The notes under the pieces are model-generated. The model ran no database searches, was not told the DNA's origin, and saw only the letters and a program-made list of their open reading frames with translations. Positions 17,494 to 26,057 of a DNA stretch of 64,000 bases are shown piece by piece. This stretch comes from Betaproteobacteria bacterium Ga0077540 (GTDB taxonomy: Bacteria; Pseudomonadota; Gammaproteobacteria; Burkholderiales; Methylophilaceae): the NCBI GenBank assembly GCA_001464125.1, contig LNEP01000011.1:62001-126000 (forward strand), written 5' to 3'. The position numbers and the translations under genes were made by a program. Each line of letters opens with the position of its first letter. Within the stretch, counting starts at the first letter, position 1.

Positions 17494-17670
17494 ATGCAAG
17501 TAACAGAAAGAGTACAAGTACAAAAGCATAATGCTTTGTTAGATGAAATTTACGCACCTGCTATTTCTGAGAAATCAGACAAGGTAAAACAGCAGGAAGC
17601 TGATATTTTGGTATTGCAAAGAAACAAAAATCTAAACCGATTTTTAGAAGCTAGTTGCGATTGCGTTTAA
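17494..17670 (+). CDS. Small protein of unknown function with a CDC tail
   Basis: A 58-residue polypeptide, MQVTERVQVQKHNALLDEIY at the start and FLEASCDCV at the end. AAAAGGA (17480-17486) stands seven bases before the ATG at 17494, so translation is likely; another ATG at 17491 is four bases from it. It is charged and helical-looking, without a signal peptide or membrane segment, and its only cysteines are the two near the C terminus. It is a lone gene flanked by hairpins on both sides. No family is recognised. A leader-plus-core layout like that of some modified peptides comes to mind, but no modifying enzyme is adjacent, so this is speculation. Confidence 0.6.
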   Translation: MQVTERVQVQKHNALLDEIYAPAISEKSDKVKQQEADILVLQRNKNLNRFLEASCDCV

Positions 17671-17679
17671 TGTAGCGCC

Positions 17680-17717
17680 GTCCGCTGTTAGGCATTTTTA
17701 ACGCCTAATAAACGGAC
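17680..17717 (+). terminator. Two-step stem after the small orphan gene
   Basis: GTCCG (17680-17684) pairs with CGGAC (17713-17717), and inside it TTAGGC (17688-17693) pairs with GCCTAA (17703-17708). It lies ten bases after the stop codon. There is no T run after it, so it may stabilise the mRNA end or be followed by the shared hairpin at 17740-17762. Confidence 0.45.
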
Positions 17718-17733
17718 ATCACTCATCAAGCAA

Positions 17734-17763
17734 TAAAAAAGAGGATGGCATAGCCACCCTCTC
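17734..17763 (-). terminator. Terminator of gnd
   Basis: On the minus strand AGAGGGTGGC and GCCATCCTCT pair with one mismatch across a three-base loop and are followed by six T residues (AAAAAA at 17735-17740 on the plus strand). It lies 24 bases beyond the gnd stop and may also serve the small gene converging from the left. Confidence 0.75.
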
Positions 17764-17786
17764 TCAAGTTTTTACTTCCCTAAAAC

Positions 17787-19301
17787 TTACTCAATCGTCA
17801 ATTGCGGACGACCAGCCTCTGGCCAATCCAAGTGGAAGAACTGACCACGTGGTTGATCTTTACGCTCATAAGTATGCGCGCCAAAGTAATCGCGTTGGCC
17901 TTGTAGCAAGTTCGCAGGCAAGTCAGCACTGCGGTAACCATCGTAGTATGCCAATGCTGCTGCAAAACCTTGTGCCGGAATACCGTTAGTCACAGCTAAC
18001 GCAATCACTTTACGCCAGCCCGCTTGACCTTCGTTCATCGCATTGGTGAAGTACGGGTCTAACATCAAGTTTTTCAGACGTGAGTTTAACGCGTAAGCAT
18101 CGGTAATTTTTTGCAAGAAGCGTGCACGGATAATACAACCACCGCGCCAGATTTGTGCAATCTCACCAAAGTTCAATTTCCAGTTATAAGCCACTTGTGC
18201 TTTATCAATCAGTTGGAAACCCTGTGCGTAAGCGCAGATTTTTGAGCAGTACAAGGCGTTTTTAATGGCTTCGATAATCGCTGCCTTGTCTGTTTCTTTT
18301 ACCAGTGTTGGGCCTTTTAAGATCTTGCTGGCTTCAACACGCTCTTCTTTCAAGCTAGACAATGCACGTGCATATACCGCTGCTGCAATCGCGTTGGCCG
18401 GTGCGCCTAGTTCAAGTGCATTGGCGGCTGTCCATTGGCCTGTGCCTTTTTGACCAGCAGTGTCCAGAATTTGGTCAACCAAGAAGCCTTTGCCTGTAGG
18501 GTCTTTTTGTTGCAGGATATCTGCAGTAATCTCAATCAAGAAGCTAGAAAGCTCACCTTTGTTCCACTCGGCAAACACTTTGCCAATTTCATCGGCCGGC
18601 ATGCCCAGTAGGTTTTTCATCAACCAGTAAGCTTCACAAATCAATTGCATATCGATGTATTCGATACCATTGTGTACCATTTTTACGTAATGACCAGCAC
18701 CGTCTGGGCCAATGTATTCTGCACAGGAGAAGCCGCCTTCCACTGGTTTGCCAGGTGTGCCACCTTCTAACGGTGCGCCAGTCACTGGATCAACTTTAGC
18801 AGCAATATCGCGCCAGATAGGTTCTAAGCTAGCCCATGCTTTGCGTGTGCCAGATGGCATGAGAGACGGACCAAAACGCGCGCCAGTTTCACCGCCTGAA
18901 ACGCCTGAGCCAATAAACTCAATGCCTTTGGCAGCCAATTCTTTTTCGCGGCGGATGGTGTCTGTCCACAATGCGTTACCACCATCAATGATGATGTCGC
19001 CTTGCTCAAGGAATGGTAATAAAGCATTAATGGTCACATCGGTTGCGCTACCTGCTTTTACCAATAACACGATTTTACGTGGGCGTTTGATGCTTAATAC
19101 AAAAGAAGCTAAATCGGCATGGCCCACTACACGCTCATGGGATGGTTCATTTTGTTTGCATTCCTCGATAAAGTTCAGCATTTTCTTTGGGTCGCGGTTG
19201 TAAACAGCGATGGTGTAGCCGTGGTCAGCAATGTTTAAGGCCAGGTTTTGGCCCATCACTGCCAAGCCTACCAATCCAATATCCGCATTTTTTGTAGTCA
19301 T
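17787..19301 (-). CDS. gnd: 6-phosphogluconate dehydrogenase, decarboxylating
   Basis: A 504-residue enzyme making ribulose 5-phosphate, CO2 and a reduced nicotinamide cofactor. In RuMP-cycle methylotrophs it carries the cyclic oxidation of formaldehyde to CO2. Seen: Rossmann motif [18 protein letters not shown], substrate motif [19 protein letters not shown], catalytic [13 protein letters not shown] and C-terminal [15 protein letters not shown]. It is longer than E. coli Gnd (468) through an insertion near residues 175-200 containing [17 protein letters not shown]. After the cofactor-binding strand it reads VYNRDPKK, with Asp where NADP-preferring enzymes have Ser or Thr, which may relax cofactor choice. 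It is monocistronic. Confidence 0.95.
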   Translation of the reverse strand: MTTKNADIGLVGLAVMGQNLALNIADHGYTIAVYNRDPKKMLNFIEECKQNEPSHERVVGHADLASFVLSIKRPRKIVLLVKAGSATDVTINALLPFLEQGDIIIDGGNALWTDTIRREKELAAKGIEFIGSGVSGGETGARFGPSLMPSGTRKAWASLEPIWRDIAAKVDPVTGAPLEGGTPGKPVEGGFSCAEYIGPDGAGHYVKMVHNGIEYIDMQLICEAYWLMKNLLGMPADEIGKVFAEWNKGELSSFLIEITADILQQKDPTGKGFLVDQILDTAGQKGTGQWTAANALELGAPANAIAAAVYARALSSLKEERVEASKILKGPTLVKETDKAAIIEAIKNALYCSKICAYAQGFQLIDKAQVAYNWKLNFGEIAQIWRGGCIIRARFLQKITDAYALNSRLKNLMLDPYFTNAMNEGQAGWRKVIALAVTNGIPAQGFAAALAYYDGYRSADLPANLLQGQRDYFGAHTYERKDQPRGQFFHLDWPEAGRPQLTIE

Positions 19302-19330
19302 AATAATCTCTATAAATGGTTAATTTAGTT

Positions 19331-19361
19331 GAAAAAAAGCACAGACTTTTGGCCTGTGCTT
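19331..19361 (-). terminator. Terminator of the dienelactone-hydrolase-like gene
   Basis: On the minus strand AAGCACAG (19361-19354) pairs with CTGTGCTT (19344-19337) across nine bases and is followed by a run of seven T. It lies about 110 bases beyond the hydrolase stop and 30 bases before gnd, separating the two transcripts. Confidence 0.8.
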
Positions 19362-19468
19362 GGACTAGGGTATGTATTGAACATACCATGCGTGTTGTTT
19401 TAAAAATCGCAACAGGCATAACACGTTCAGCACCATAGTTTTCTTTGTCTCAAGTGTTCTGTGTTCGT

Positions 19469-20218
19469 TTACTTGAGTACGTTACCGAACATTTGCAAGG
19501 TCAACTGGTATCCGAGGTTGACCAACTGTGCATCGTAACGTTCACCTTCATCACGCATAAAAGCATGTTGCCCGTTAAACTCGTGCCAGGTGTATTGCAA
19601 GCCTGGGATAGCCGCAAAGCGGTTATACAGCTCGGCACGTTTGTCGCCCGGGATATGCGGGTCTTGCTTGCCCCAGATCATGAGCAATTCGCCCTTAATC
19701 TCGTTGACGCGCTCCATGCTGTGTTGGCCAGGTTTGTTTGGAATCACTGTAGTATGCAAGTCGGTGGCATAGAAACAGGCAGTCGCTTTTACTTCCGGCT
19801 GCAGGGCAGCGCGAAACGCCAGATGACCACCAATGCAGAAGCCAGCTGCGCCCAGATTGCCATCGTACCAAGCTTGTTTATTTAAAAACTCAATCATGGC
19901 ACGGTTATCGGTGTCGTAGGCCTGAACGTCTTTAGCCATCTTGTCAGCATTGCCTTTGTCGCGGCCTGCATCGTCATAGCCTAACACCGTGCCGATTGGA
20001 TTCAATTCATGAAACACCTCTGGCACTAACACAGCATAGCCATGACCAGCCAAAAATCTTGCAGCGCGCTCAATCGGACCGGTTTGCTGGAAAATTTCAG
20101 AATAAAATAAAACTGCTGGGACTTTTTTATCGCCAGCTGGGCGGTGAATGTAGGTTCGCATTACGCCGGTTGGAGTATTCAAATCAGCAATTTCGGTTTT
20201 GATGAGCATGGCTTGCAT
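19469..20218 (-). CDS. Dienelactone hydrolase family alpha/beta-hydrolase
   Basis: A 249-residue cytoplasmic enzyme with a Cys-Asp-His triad: Cys in GFCIGGH (the Cys nucleophile of dienelactone hydrolases rather than Ser), Asp in MIWGKQDPHIPG and His in NGQHAFMRDEG. The N terminus TPTGVMRTYIHRPAG is typical of the family, which hydrolyses carboxylic esters and lactones. No aromatic-degradation gene lies nearby, so the natural substrate is unknown. A downstream hairpin with a T run shows it is transcribed alone. Confidence 0.88.
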   Translation of the reverse strand: MQAMLIKTEIADLNTPTGVMRTYIHRPAGDKKVPAVLFYSEIFQQTGPIERAARFLAGHGYAVLVPEVFHELNPIGTVLGYDDAGRDKGNADKMAKDVQAYDTDNRAMIEFLNKQAWYDGNLGAAGFCIGGHLAFRAALQPEVKATACFYATDLHTTVIPNKPGQHSMERVNEIKGELLMIWGKQDPHIPGDKRAELYNRFAAIPGLQYTWHEFNGQHAFMRDEGERYDAQLVNLGYQLTLQMFGNVLK

Positions 20219-20388
20219 CCAGAAAATATATTTTTGAACCCAATATTTTACAGTGCTTTAAAGGCATTTTCACCTCATATTGACGGCTAATTGAGAATTA
20301 TTTATGAATACATGCAAATGATGTGCACGCTAAGAATTATTTGCGCGCTAAGATGTCCATTTCTGTACATAAATATCAGAGAATTATT

Positions 20389-21411
20389 ATGCGACTTATC
20401 TTAACTCTATGTTTGGCTGGCGTGGCGCTGACGGCATTGGCCGAGCCTAGTACAGACCTTACCTATCAGCTCAAGGGCTCAATAGCCAAAGTACATGTGG
20501 TGACTAAAACTGGCGGGCATGGTGTGGGCACGGGCGTAGTGGTGGCAAAAGACATGGTCGCTACCAACTGTCACGTGCTGGCCAATGCCAATGGCGTCAA
20601 TATCACCAAATTTGGCGATAGCTTTACCCCAATTGGCATGAAGGCGGATTGGAAACATGATTTATGTGTTTTGCGCTTTCAATATTTAGATCTGAAGCCT
20701 GTGGAGCTTGGGGATTCCGAAGTGTTGCAGTATGAGCAATCTATGTTTTCAATTGGCTTTCCTGGCGGACCGCCCAAGCCGCAAGTCACGTTTGGCAAAA
20801 TCAAAGCGCTCTATCCGCACGATGATAGTGTGATTGTGCGCACTGATGCCTCGTTTATCATGGGTGCCAGTGGCAGCCCAGTATTTGATGAACAAGGTAA
20901 GTTGATAGCGATTAGCACCTTCAAGAGTCCGGGGCGTGGCGCATATTTTTACAATATACCGGTCAAGTGGGTTAAAGCGTTGCTTGATGCTCCTGATACC
21001 ACTTCGTTGCAATCAGACATTTTGCCGTTTTGGGACGCGCCGCCTGAAGCAAGGCCTTTCTTTATGCAGGTGGTCATACCTTATCAAAATAATGACTGGC
21101 CAGAATTAGCGCGCATTGCAGCGGCTTGGATTAATCAAGCGCCCAATACTGCAGAAGCACATTATTACCTTGCAGTAGCACAAGCAAATCAAGGATTGGT
21201 CGCTGAGGCTAAGAAAGAATTTAAGAAAACACTGGCGTTGCAACCACAACATACAGATAGCTTAATCGGCCTTGGCTTGTTGGCGAATCGTGACGGCGAT
21301 GCGGGTGAAGTTGCCCGTATGCATGCCGCTTTACAGGCTATTCATACCGACTTAGGTGAGGCGTTTAATGTTGCGCTTAAGAATCAGACAGTAGAAAATC
21401 AAACTCAGTAA
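20389..21411 (+). CDS. Exported trypsin-like serine protease with C-terminal TPR repeats
   Basis: A 340-residue protein with an 18-residue signal peptide (MRLILTLCLAGVALTALA). Residues about 25-210 are a trypsin-fold domain with His in ATNCHVLAN, Asp in KHDLCVLRF and Ser in MGASGSPVFDEQG, so the triad is complete. Residues about 245-335 contain TPR-like helices (AEAHYYLAVAQANQGLVAEA, then PQHTDSLIGLGLLANRDGDA). There is no PDZ domain, unlike DegP/DegQ. The ATG at 20389, preceded by AGAGA, is chosen because the signal peptide starts there; an upstream ATG at 20323 would bury it. Role in periplasmic proteolysis is inferred. Confidence 0.85.
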   Translation: MRLILTLCLAGVALTALAEPSTDLTYQLKGSIAKVHVVTKTGGHGVGTGVVVAKDMVATNCHVLANANGVNITKFGDSFTPIGMKADWKHDLCVLRFQYLDLKPVELGDSEVLQYEQSMFSIGFPGGPPKPQVTFGKIKALYPHDDSVIVRTDASFIMGASGSPVFDEQGKLIAISTFKSPGRGAYFYNIPVKWVKALLDAPDTTSLQSDILPFWDAPPEARPFFMQVVIPYQNNDWPELARIAAAWINQAPNTAEAHYYLAVAQANQGLVAEAKKEFKKTLALQPQHTDSLIGLGLLANRDGDAGEVARMHAALQAIHTDLGEAFNVALKNQTVENQTQ

Positions 21412-21623
21412 TCGCTGCTGCGACCAGTGGAGTAGCCTTGCGGAACATCTTGTTGCCATTCTCCGCAGTTGTCACAGCGGTGATCGTGCATGGTAGGACT
21501 AAACACAAGCTGTGTGCTGTTGCAGAACTTGCAAACGGCTTGTGCAGTGCTTTCAGATTTATGATGGAGCGAATGGTGCTCGGTCGCTACCTTGGTACTA
21601 CCTAATCCGTATTTGTTGTCCAT
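21405..21623 (-). CDS. Small zinc-ribbon protein
   Basis: A 72-residue protein with two CxxC pairs, CKFC and CDNC, spaced as in a zinc ribbon, and a His-rich N-terminal part (EHHSLHHKSE). AAAGGA eight bases before the ATG at 21623 supports this start over a longer reading. Function is unknown; it may bind nucleic acid or protein. Its last seven bases overlap the 3' end of the convergent protease gene. Confidence 0.65.
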   Translation of the reverse strand: MDNKYGLGSTKVATEHHSLHHKSESTAQAVCKFCNSTQLVFSPTMHDHRCDNCGEWQQDVPQGYSTGRSSDY

Positions 21624-21702
21624 GGGTATGGTCCTTTCAACAGGAATAGCCTTCTGGAAAATACAACTATAAGTGCTTAAGTTACGCTTTTTTGTTAGTA
21701 CT

Positions 21703-21729
21703 CGCAAGCATGTAGTTTGCTTGCGTTTT
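21703..21729 (+). other. Perfect 8-bp hairpin at the MliC-like gene end
   Basis: CGCAAGCA (21703-21710) pairs with TGCTTGCG (21718-21725), loop seven bases, followed by TTTT on the plus strand. The flanking genes are on the minus strand, so the T run faces the wrong way to terminate them. It may stabilise the 3' end of the lipoprotein mRNA. Confidence 0.4.
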
Positions 21730-22087
21730 ATTTGGGTATTGCTTGTGCTTTACATGCGGTGTAAGACAATACATCGCCGTCGGTCAACGTAGTTTGGTCG
21801 CCCGCCAATACTAGCGTAATTGCGCCAGTGACATAGCGATTTTTATCGGTGCTGGATTGCGCAAGATTGACTTCATGGTCTGGGAAAATCAACCAAGCAT
21901 CTGCGCCTTTGTTGAGCATGCGCACAAAAAATCGTTTATTACCCTCGCAAATATATTCCGTGGCGTTTTCTGGATTTTTAGAGATCTCTTTTGATTCAGA
22001 TTTAAATATTTTAAAAGGTGCCACCATGCTGCACGCAGAGAGCACTATGCAGGTTAGTGCAATGGCTGAAACTTGCTGATAATTCAT
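21728..22087 (-). CDS. Lipoprotein with MliC-like lysozyme-inhibitor domain
   Basis: A 119-residue protein starting MNYQQVSAIALTCIVLSAC, a lipoprotein signal with lipobox LSAC. The mature part has the pattern of MliC/C-type lysozyme inhibitor domains: YICEGNKRFFVRM at the start, an internal NRYVTGAITLVL segment and a final SYTACKA, with the two conserved cysteines. Such proteins protect peptidoglycan from lysozyme. The match is weak and made by eye. An in-frame upstream start (22123) is rejected because it would place 12 residues before the signal peptide. Confidence 0.6.
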   Translation of the reverse strand: MNYQQVSAIALTCIVLSACSMVAPFKIFKSESKEISKNPENATEYICEGNKRFFVRMLNKGADAWLIFPDHEVNLAQSSTDKNRYVTGAITLVLAGDQTTLTDGDVLSYTACKAQAIPK

Positions 22088-22176
22088 GTGTTGCCTTAAT
22101 AATAAAAAATTCAACAGGTTCATTTTGCCATCTTCTCTCTATGCCGACAATCTTAGACACGGCTCAGCCGGCTGGT

Positions 22177-23133
22177 TTAGAAGTTTTCTCGATAGCCGGC
22201 ACGCGTCAAACGGTCGCGAATAGCAGCCCACTCTGGCAGATTTGGAGGCAGAAAAATCAAGATAGTACTGGCCTGCAATTGGTCTAGTTTGTGTAGCGAT
22301 TCATACAAATGTTCTGCCACTTCGGCAGGCGTGTCTGATAAAGCAATGCAGTGCTGAAAACCTGAGTTAAGATTAGTTGTCACGTTACCAATCAGCAATG
22401 TGGCGCAGTCTTGATGCGTTTGAGCGTATTTTTGTAGCTCAATATACTCATCAAACAATTGTGTCGGCGTGCGCGGAGAGTAATGTAGCAAATGCTGTCC
22501 AGGCGCTTTGGGTGTAGCCATAGCATGCGCTAAAGCAGGTTTCCCAGCGATTGCTTCAATCTGCGCTTGCGTAATCATGCCATGACGCAATAACTGCCAA
22601 GTATCACCATCTACGCTTACGATGGTGGATTCAATCCCCACTTGGCATGCGCCGCCATCTAATACCGGAATATCTTGACCCAAGCTTGATTCCACATGCG
22701 CTGCGGTAGTGGGGCTGAGTTGGGTATAACGATTGGCGGAAGGCGCTGCCAATGCCAATCCACTTTCTTGCAGGAGTTGTAAGGTGAGTGGGTGCGCAGG
22801 AACGCGTAGCGCTACCGTTGGCTCGCCAGCACGAACTACAGTTGAGACGGTGGGCTTGGCTTTGAGCACTAAGGTAAAGGGACCGGGCCAAAACGCTAAG
22901 CCTAACTTTTGCGCCAAAGGTGGAAACTCAGAGGCGAAATCATCGACTTGCGCCGCACTGGCAATATGCACAATCAGTGGGTTGTTGGCTGGCCGTTGCT
23001 TCGTTGCATATATCTTATGTAATGCCGATTCGTTCTGCGCATCACCCGCCAACCCATAGACGGTCTCGGTGGGTATCGCTACCACTTCGCCACGCTTTAA
23101 AAGCGCAATCGCGTCTGCCAAACTTACCCGCAT
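22177..23133 (-). CDS. tsaC: L-threonylcarbamoyladenylate synthase, long Sua5 type
   Basis: A 318-residue enzyme that makes threonylcarbamoyl-AMP for the universal t6A modification of ANN-decoding tRNAs. The YrdC domain (1-200) shows PTETVYGLAGDA, KIYATKQRPANNPLIVHI, FWPGPFTLVLK, VALRVPAHPL and LAAPSANR. The C-terminal part (about 235-318) is the extra Sua5 domain, joined by a linker with APGQHLLHYSPRTP, so this is the long form rather than the short TsaC/YrdC of E. coli. ATG at 23133 is chosen over an upstream TTG. Confidence 0.92.
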   Translation of the reverse strand: MRVSLADAIALLKRGEVVAIPTETVYGLAGDAQNESALHKIYATKQRPANNPLIVHIASAAQVDDFASEFPPLAQKLGLAFWPGPFTLVLKAKPTVSTVVRAGEPTVALRVPAHPLTLQLLQESGLALAAPSANRYTQLSPTTAAHVESSLGQDIPVLDGGACQVGIESTIVSVDGDTWQLLRHGMITQAQIEAIAGKPALAHAMATPKAPGQHLLHYSPRTPTQLFDEYIELQKYAQTHQDCATLLIGNVTTNLNSGFQHCIALSDTPAEVAEHLYESLHKLDQLQASTILIFLPPNLPEWAAIRDRLTRAGYRENF

Positions 23134-23203
23134 GCCAACCCAGCCAGTAATCAAAACGCTATTTTACTACTGGTTTGGTATTTTCTTATCTAGCACGTTT
23201 GCG

Positions 23204-23764
23204 TTACGCAGCCTTTTGCAGTGCGCGCGCGTCCGTTGCTGGAGTGTAGTCATGCGCCGAGAAGGGGTGAGTGACCATCTCACTCCTTTCCACGACTTCT
23301 GCCGCTTTAGGCAAGCCAGCTACCGCGCGCTGAATTGCCAATTTGGTTGCCGCATAATTCCAGTCCTGAATTTTGGTGTTGTCCTCAGCATCCCAATGGA
23401 TAAACACGCCCACACAAATAAAGATATCATCGGCTTCCTCTAATGGAATGGTGCCCTCTTTCACTGCATCAGTCACTGCTTTTGCTACACCGGATTGCGC
23501 AGGCCCAAACATTTGCACCGCTTGTTTGGCGTCTTTGATATCGACTTTGTTGAACATGACGGTGGCTGGTTTCGCCATTAAATTGGGGGCCACTACCGCC
23601 AGCAATGCGTTATCGCCACGTTTTTGGTTGGTGAGGGTGAGTGAAAAAGCGGTTTCGGCAGCACTGCCGCGTGGGCCCATAATCAGGTCCACATGAGCCA
23701 CCTCGTTGCCTTCGCCAACGAGGGCCTCTCCCACTAATAATTTGTTGATTTTTAAGGTTTTCAT
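23204..23764 (-). CDS. fae: Formaldehyde-activating enzyme
   Basis: A 186-residue protein condensing formaldehyde with tetrahydromethanopterin, the entry to the H4MPT oxidation pathway of methylotrophs. Strong family blocks are [20 protein letters not shown] (with the catalytic His), [51 protein letters not shown] and [18 protein letters not shown]. The C terminus runs about 18 residues past the usual HPFA end ([13 protein letters not shown] and on), so it could be a paralogue rather than the main enzyme. AAAGGA before the ATG at 23764 fixes the start. It is transcribed away from a cupin gene across a 167-base gap. Confidence 0.93.
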   Translation of the reverse strand: MKTLKINKLLVGEALVGEGNEVAHVDLIMGPRGSAAETAFSLTLTNQKRGDNALLAVVAPNLMAKPATVMFNKVDIKDAKQAVQMFGPAQSGVAKAVTDAVKEGTIPLEEADDIFICVGVFIHWDAEDNTKIQDWNYAATKLAIQRAVAGLPKAAEVVERSEMVTHPFSAHDYTPATDARALQKAA

Positions 23765-23931
23765 GGTAACACTTCCTTTCTGCTTTCTAGCCCTATCGGG
23801 CGTTAAAGAAGAGACGGACAAACCTTAGAGCTCATCAAAATGCGTTCATTATTATGACCAATAATTGCGCTGATGGTTGCAACGATTTAGCTGTTAAAAT
23901 AGCGCATCGTTAACTATTTAATAGAGTTCCC

Positions 23932-24264
23932 ATGAGCCAAATTATCGTAGAAAAAAATCCAGCACAAACTAAATTAGACGGACTAGGCGTAAGCAAATGG
24001 CCAACATGGCAAAAAGAAGTGTCCACGTTTCCGTGGCATTTTTTAGAGCAAGAAATTGCGTATATTTTAGAGGGTGAATGCGTGATTACCCCCGAAGGTG
24101 GCAGCCCAGTAAGCTTTGGCAAGGGTGATTTGGTCACGTTTCCTGCGGGCATGAAAGCCAGCTGGGAAGTGAAACAACCACTGCATAAACATTACAAATT
24201 AGATGGCAATATTCTTTGCCAAACATGGTTGCGCATTAAAGATAAGCTCGGCTTAGTCAAATAA
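23932..24264 (+). CDS. Small cupin-domain protein
   Basis: A 110-residue single cupin of the DUF861 (EutQ-like) type: FPWHFLEQEIAYILEGECVI then PVSFGKGDLVTFPAGM and SWEVKQPLHKHY. Such stand-alone cupins are often annotated as enzymes of unknown substrate. The usual metal-binding His/Glu set is reduced here. It is divergent from fae. Function unknown. Confidence 0.8.
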   Translation: MSQIIVEKNPAQTKLDGLGVSKWPTWQKEVSTFPWHFLEQEIAYILEGECVITPEGGSPVSFGKGDLVTFPAGMKASWEVKQPLHKHYKLDGNILCQTWLRIKDKLGLVK

Positions 24265-24284
24265 GCTAAGCCTACCCAACCCAG

Positions 24285-24923
24285 TTAACCGGCTTTTCTA
24301 AAGGTTAGGTTAATGCGTGTCTTGCTCAGCTTGGGGTGCTGATTGGCTTGAATGGTCATCACCCCATGATAAAACTTGCGCGAGGCGCCACCCCACACCA
24401 CCACATCGCCGTGACTGAGTAAAATCTGAATCGGTTTATCGCTACGCTTGTTGCCCCCAAACTGAAATCTTGCTGGAATGCCTAACGATACGGAAACTAT
24501 CGGCTGGGTAAAATCGCGCTCGTCTTTGTCGCGATGCAAGCCCATTTTAGTGCCGATTTGGTATTGGTTAATCAAGCACGCATCGGGCAAAAAATCATCA
24601 AAGCCTGCGGCGCTGGCTGCTGTTTGCGCTAGTTGTATAAAGCTATTGGGCATGGTCGGCCAAGGTAACTGGCTGATGGGATCCACTGCCGAATACCCAT
24701 AGCCAGTGGTATCGCCCACCCAACCCAACGCGCCACAGCTGGTGGTGGCCACTGACATTGGGTAGCCCATTGGTGTCATCATGGTTCGCAAGGGTGCGGC
24801 AGCAATGACCTTATTTAGGTCATCAAGCAACTGCTGTTCATCCTGCAAGGCAAAGCCACGCAAGTACACCAAGCCAGAGGCAAACGTTTGTTGGGCAGGT
24901 TCTAACGCTGAAAATAATTGCAT
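24285..24923 (-). CDS. alkB: Alpha-ketoglutarate-dependent DNA/RNA demethylase AlkB-type
   Basis: A 212-residue Fe(II)/2-oxoglutarate dioxygenase that removes 1-methyladenine and 3-methylcytosine lesions. Seen: the iron motif HRDKDE (His-x-Asp), the distal His in FYHGVM and the oxoglutarate-binding Arg pair in SKTRINLTFR, plus NQYQIGTKMGLH and GYSAVDPISQLPWP in the substrate lid region. Length and order match E. coli AlkB. It starts 63 bases from the divergent glycosylase gene, forming an alkylation-repair pair. Confidence 0.93.
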   Translation of the reverse strand: MQLFSALEPAQQTFASGLVYLRGFALQDEQQLLDDLNKVIAAAPLRTMMTPMGYPMSVATTSCGALGWVGDTTGYGYSAVDPISQLPWPTMPNSFIQLAQTAASAAGFDDFLPDACLINQYQIGTKMGLHRDKDERDFTQPIVSVSLGIPARFQFGGNKRSDKPIQILLSHGDVVVWGGASRKFYHGVMTIQANQHPKLSKTRINLTFRKAG

Positions 24924-24986
24924 AGGGCTGAGCGGTTACATAGATTAAGTGATGACGCTGATGTTGAGGTATGCCACAATTTTGCC

Positions 24987-25607
24987 ATGACCACAGAACA
25001 TATTCCATTTGCTGAGGCCACGCAATGGCTAAGCAACATAGACAGCGATTGGCACCGATTAATTCAGCAAGTCGGCGTTTGCACACTTCAGCCTACCAGC
25101 TATACAGAGCCCTACGAGGCGCTGGTGCGCGCAGTGGCTTATCAGCAGTTGAGCACCAAGGCGGGGGATGCCATTTTTGCTAAATTCAAATCGCTTTTTG
25201 ATGGGAATATTCCCAATCCAACCACCTTGGCAGAGGCGACCTTTGATGATTTGCGTGCGTGTGGTTTTTCCGGGCGCAAAGTAGAAACGTTACAAGGCAT
25301 TGCGCAAGCCGCGTTATCCGGCATTGTGCCTGCGCGCACACTGGCGGATGAAATGAGCAATGAGGCGCTAATTGAGCAATTGGTGACGCTAAAAGGCATA
25401 GGCCAATGGACGGTGGAGATGATGCTGATATTTACGCTAGGACGTTTAGATGTATTGCCGGTGGATGATTTGGGCGTGCGTGAGGGCTATAAGCGTTTGA
25501 AATCATTACCAGAGGCACCCAAACCCAAAGTATTGGCTGAGATTGGCTCGGCTTGGCGGCCTTATCGCACTGTGGCGAGTTGGTATTTGTGGAGAGTGCC
25601 TAAATAA
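24987..25607 (+). CDS. DNA-3-methyladenine glycosylase, AlkA/Mag type
   Basis: A 206-residue HhH-GPD glycosylase that excises alkylated bases. It has the helix-hairpin-helix LKGIGQWTVEMMLIF followed by the catalytic Asp in VLPVDDLGVREGY. AYQQLSTKAGDAIFAKF and RACGFSGRKVETLQGIAQA are typical of the short Mag1-like form that lacks the N-terminal domain of E. coli AlkA (282 residues). The ATG at 24987 gives the natural N terminus; an earlier in-frame ATG (24918) would overlap alkB. Head-to-head with alkB. Confidence 0.9.
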   Translation: MTTEHIPFAEATQWLSNIDSDWHRLIQQVGVCTLQPTSYTEPYEALVRAVAYQQLSTKAGDAIFAKFKSLFDGNIPNPTTLAEATFDDLRACGFSGRKVETLQGIAQAALSGIVPARTLADEMSNEALIEQLVTLKGIGQWTVEMMLIFTLGRLDVLPVDDLGVREGYKRLKSLPEAPKPKVLAEIGSAWRPYRTVASWYLWRVPK

Positions 25608-25748
25608 TATTTTTCTGAGTTTAATTGTTAAATTGTTTTTGCAAGACGGTTCACTCTAGTGACTTTAAAATTAAACTCTAACAATTTGTGTGAAGATTTA
25701 TACTTTAGGGTTATCAATTCAGCGATAGTGAACAATTACAATATTTGA

Positions 25749-26057
25749 TTATGACTTTGCTGTGAAGGAATTAGCCTCAATGAGACTAACTTTCCTAATC
25801 CTGATGCATACAATATCCACCAGCACGATTACAGGAACCATTGCTAATAATGCCAACCAAGGATTTTCATCAAAATAATTTTTTGCAAGGTAATAAATAG
25901 TATAGCCAGCGCCACCCAATCCTACGCCTACAATATTTGTTCGCTCAATTGTGCTTAAATTGCCGCATTTGGAACACTTGATGTATTTATTTATTTTTAG
26001 CCAATTTTTTACTGGGTTAATTCTGGCTTGGCAACTAGGGCATTCAAATAGATGCAT
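25749..26057 (-). CDS. Small zinc-ribbon membrane protein of unknown function
   Basis: A 102-residue protein. The N terminus MHLFECPSCQARI and the later CSKCGNL form a zinc ribbon (two CxxC pairs), then two hydrophobic segments follow near residues 43-60 and 68-88. This layout is common among small uncharacterised membrane proteins. The 141-base gap before it (25608-25748) is AT-rich and holds nothing recognised. Function unknown. Confidence 0.65.
   Translation of the reverse strand: MHLFECPSCQARINPVKNWLKINKYIKCSKCGNLSTIERTNIVGVGLGGAGYTIYYLAKNYFDENPWLALLAMVPVIVLVDIVCIRIRKVSLIEANSFTAKS

Noticed and set aside
24250-24272. GGCTTAG/CTAAGCC repeat as a terminator after the cupin gene
   Set aside because: It overlaps the stop codon and has no T run on either side.
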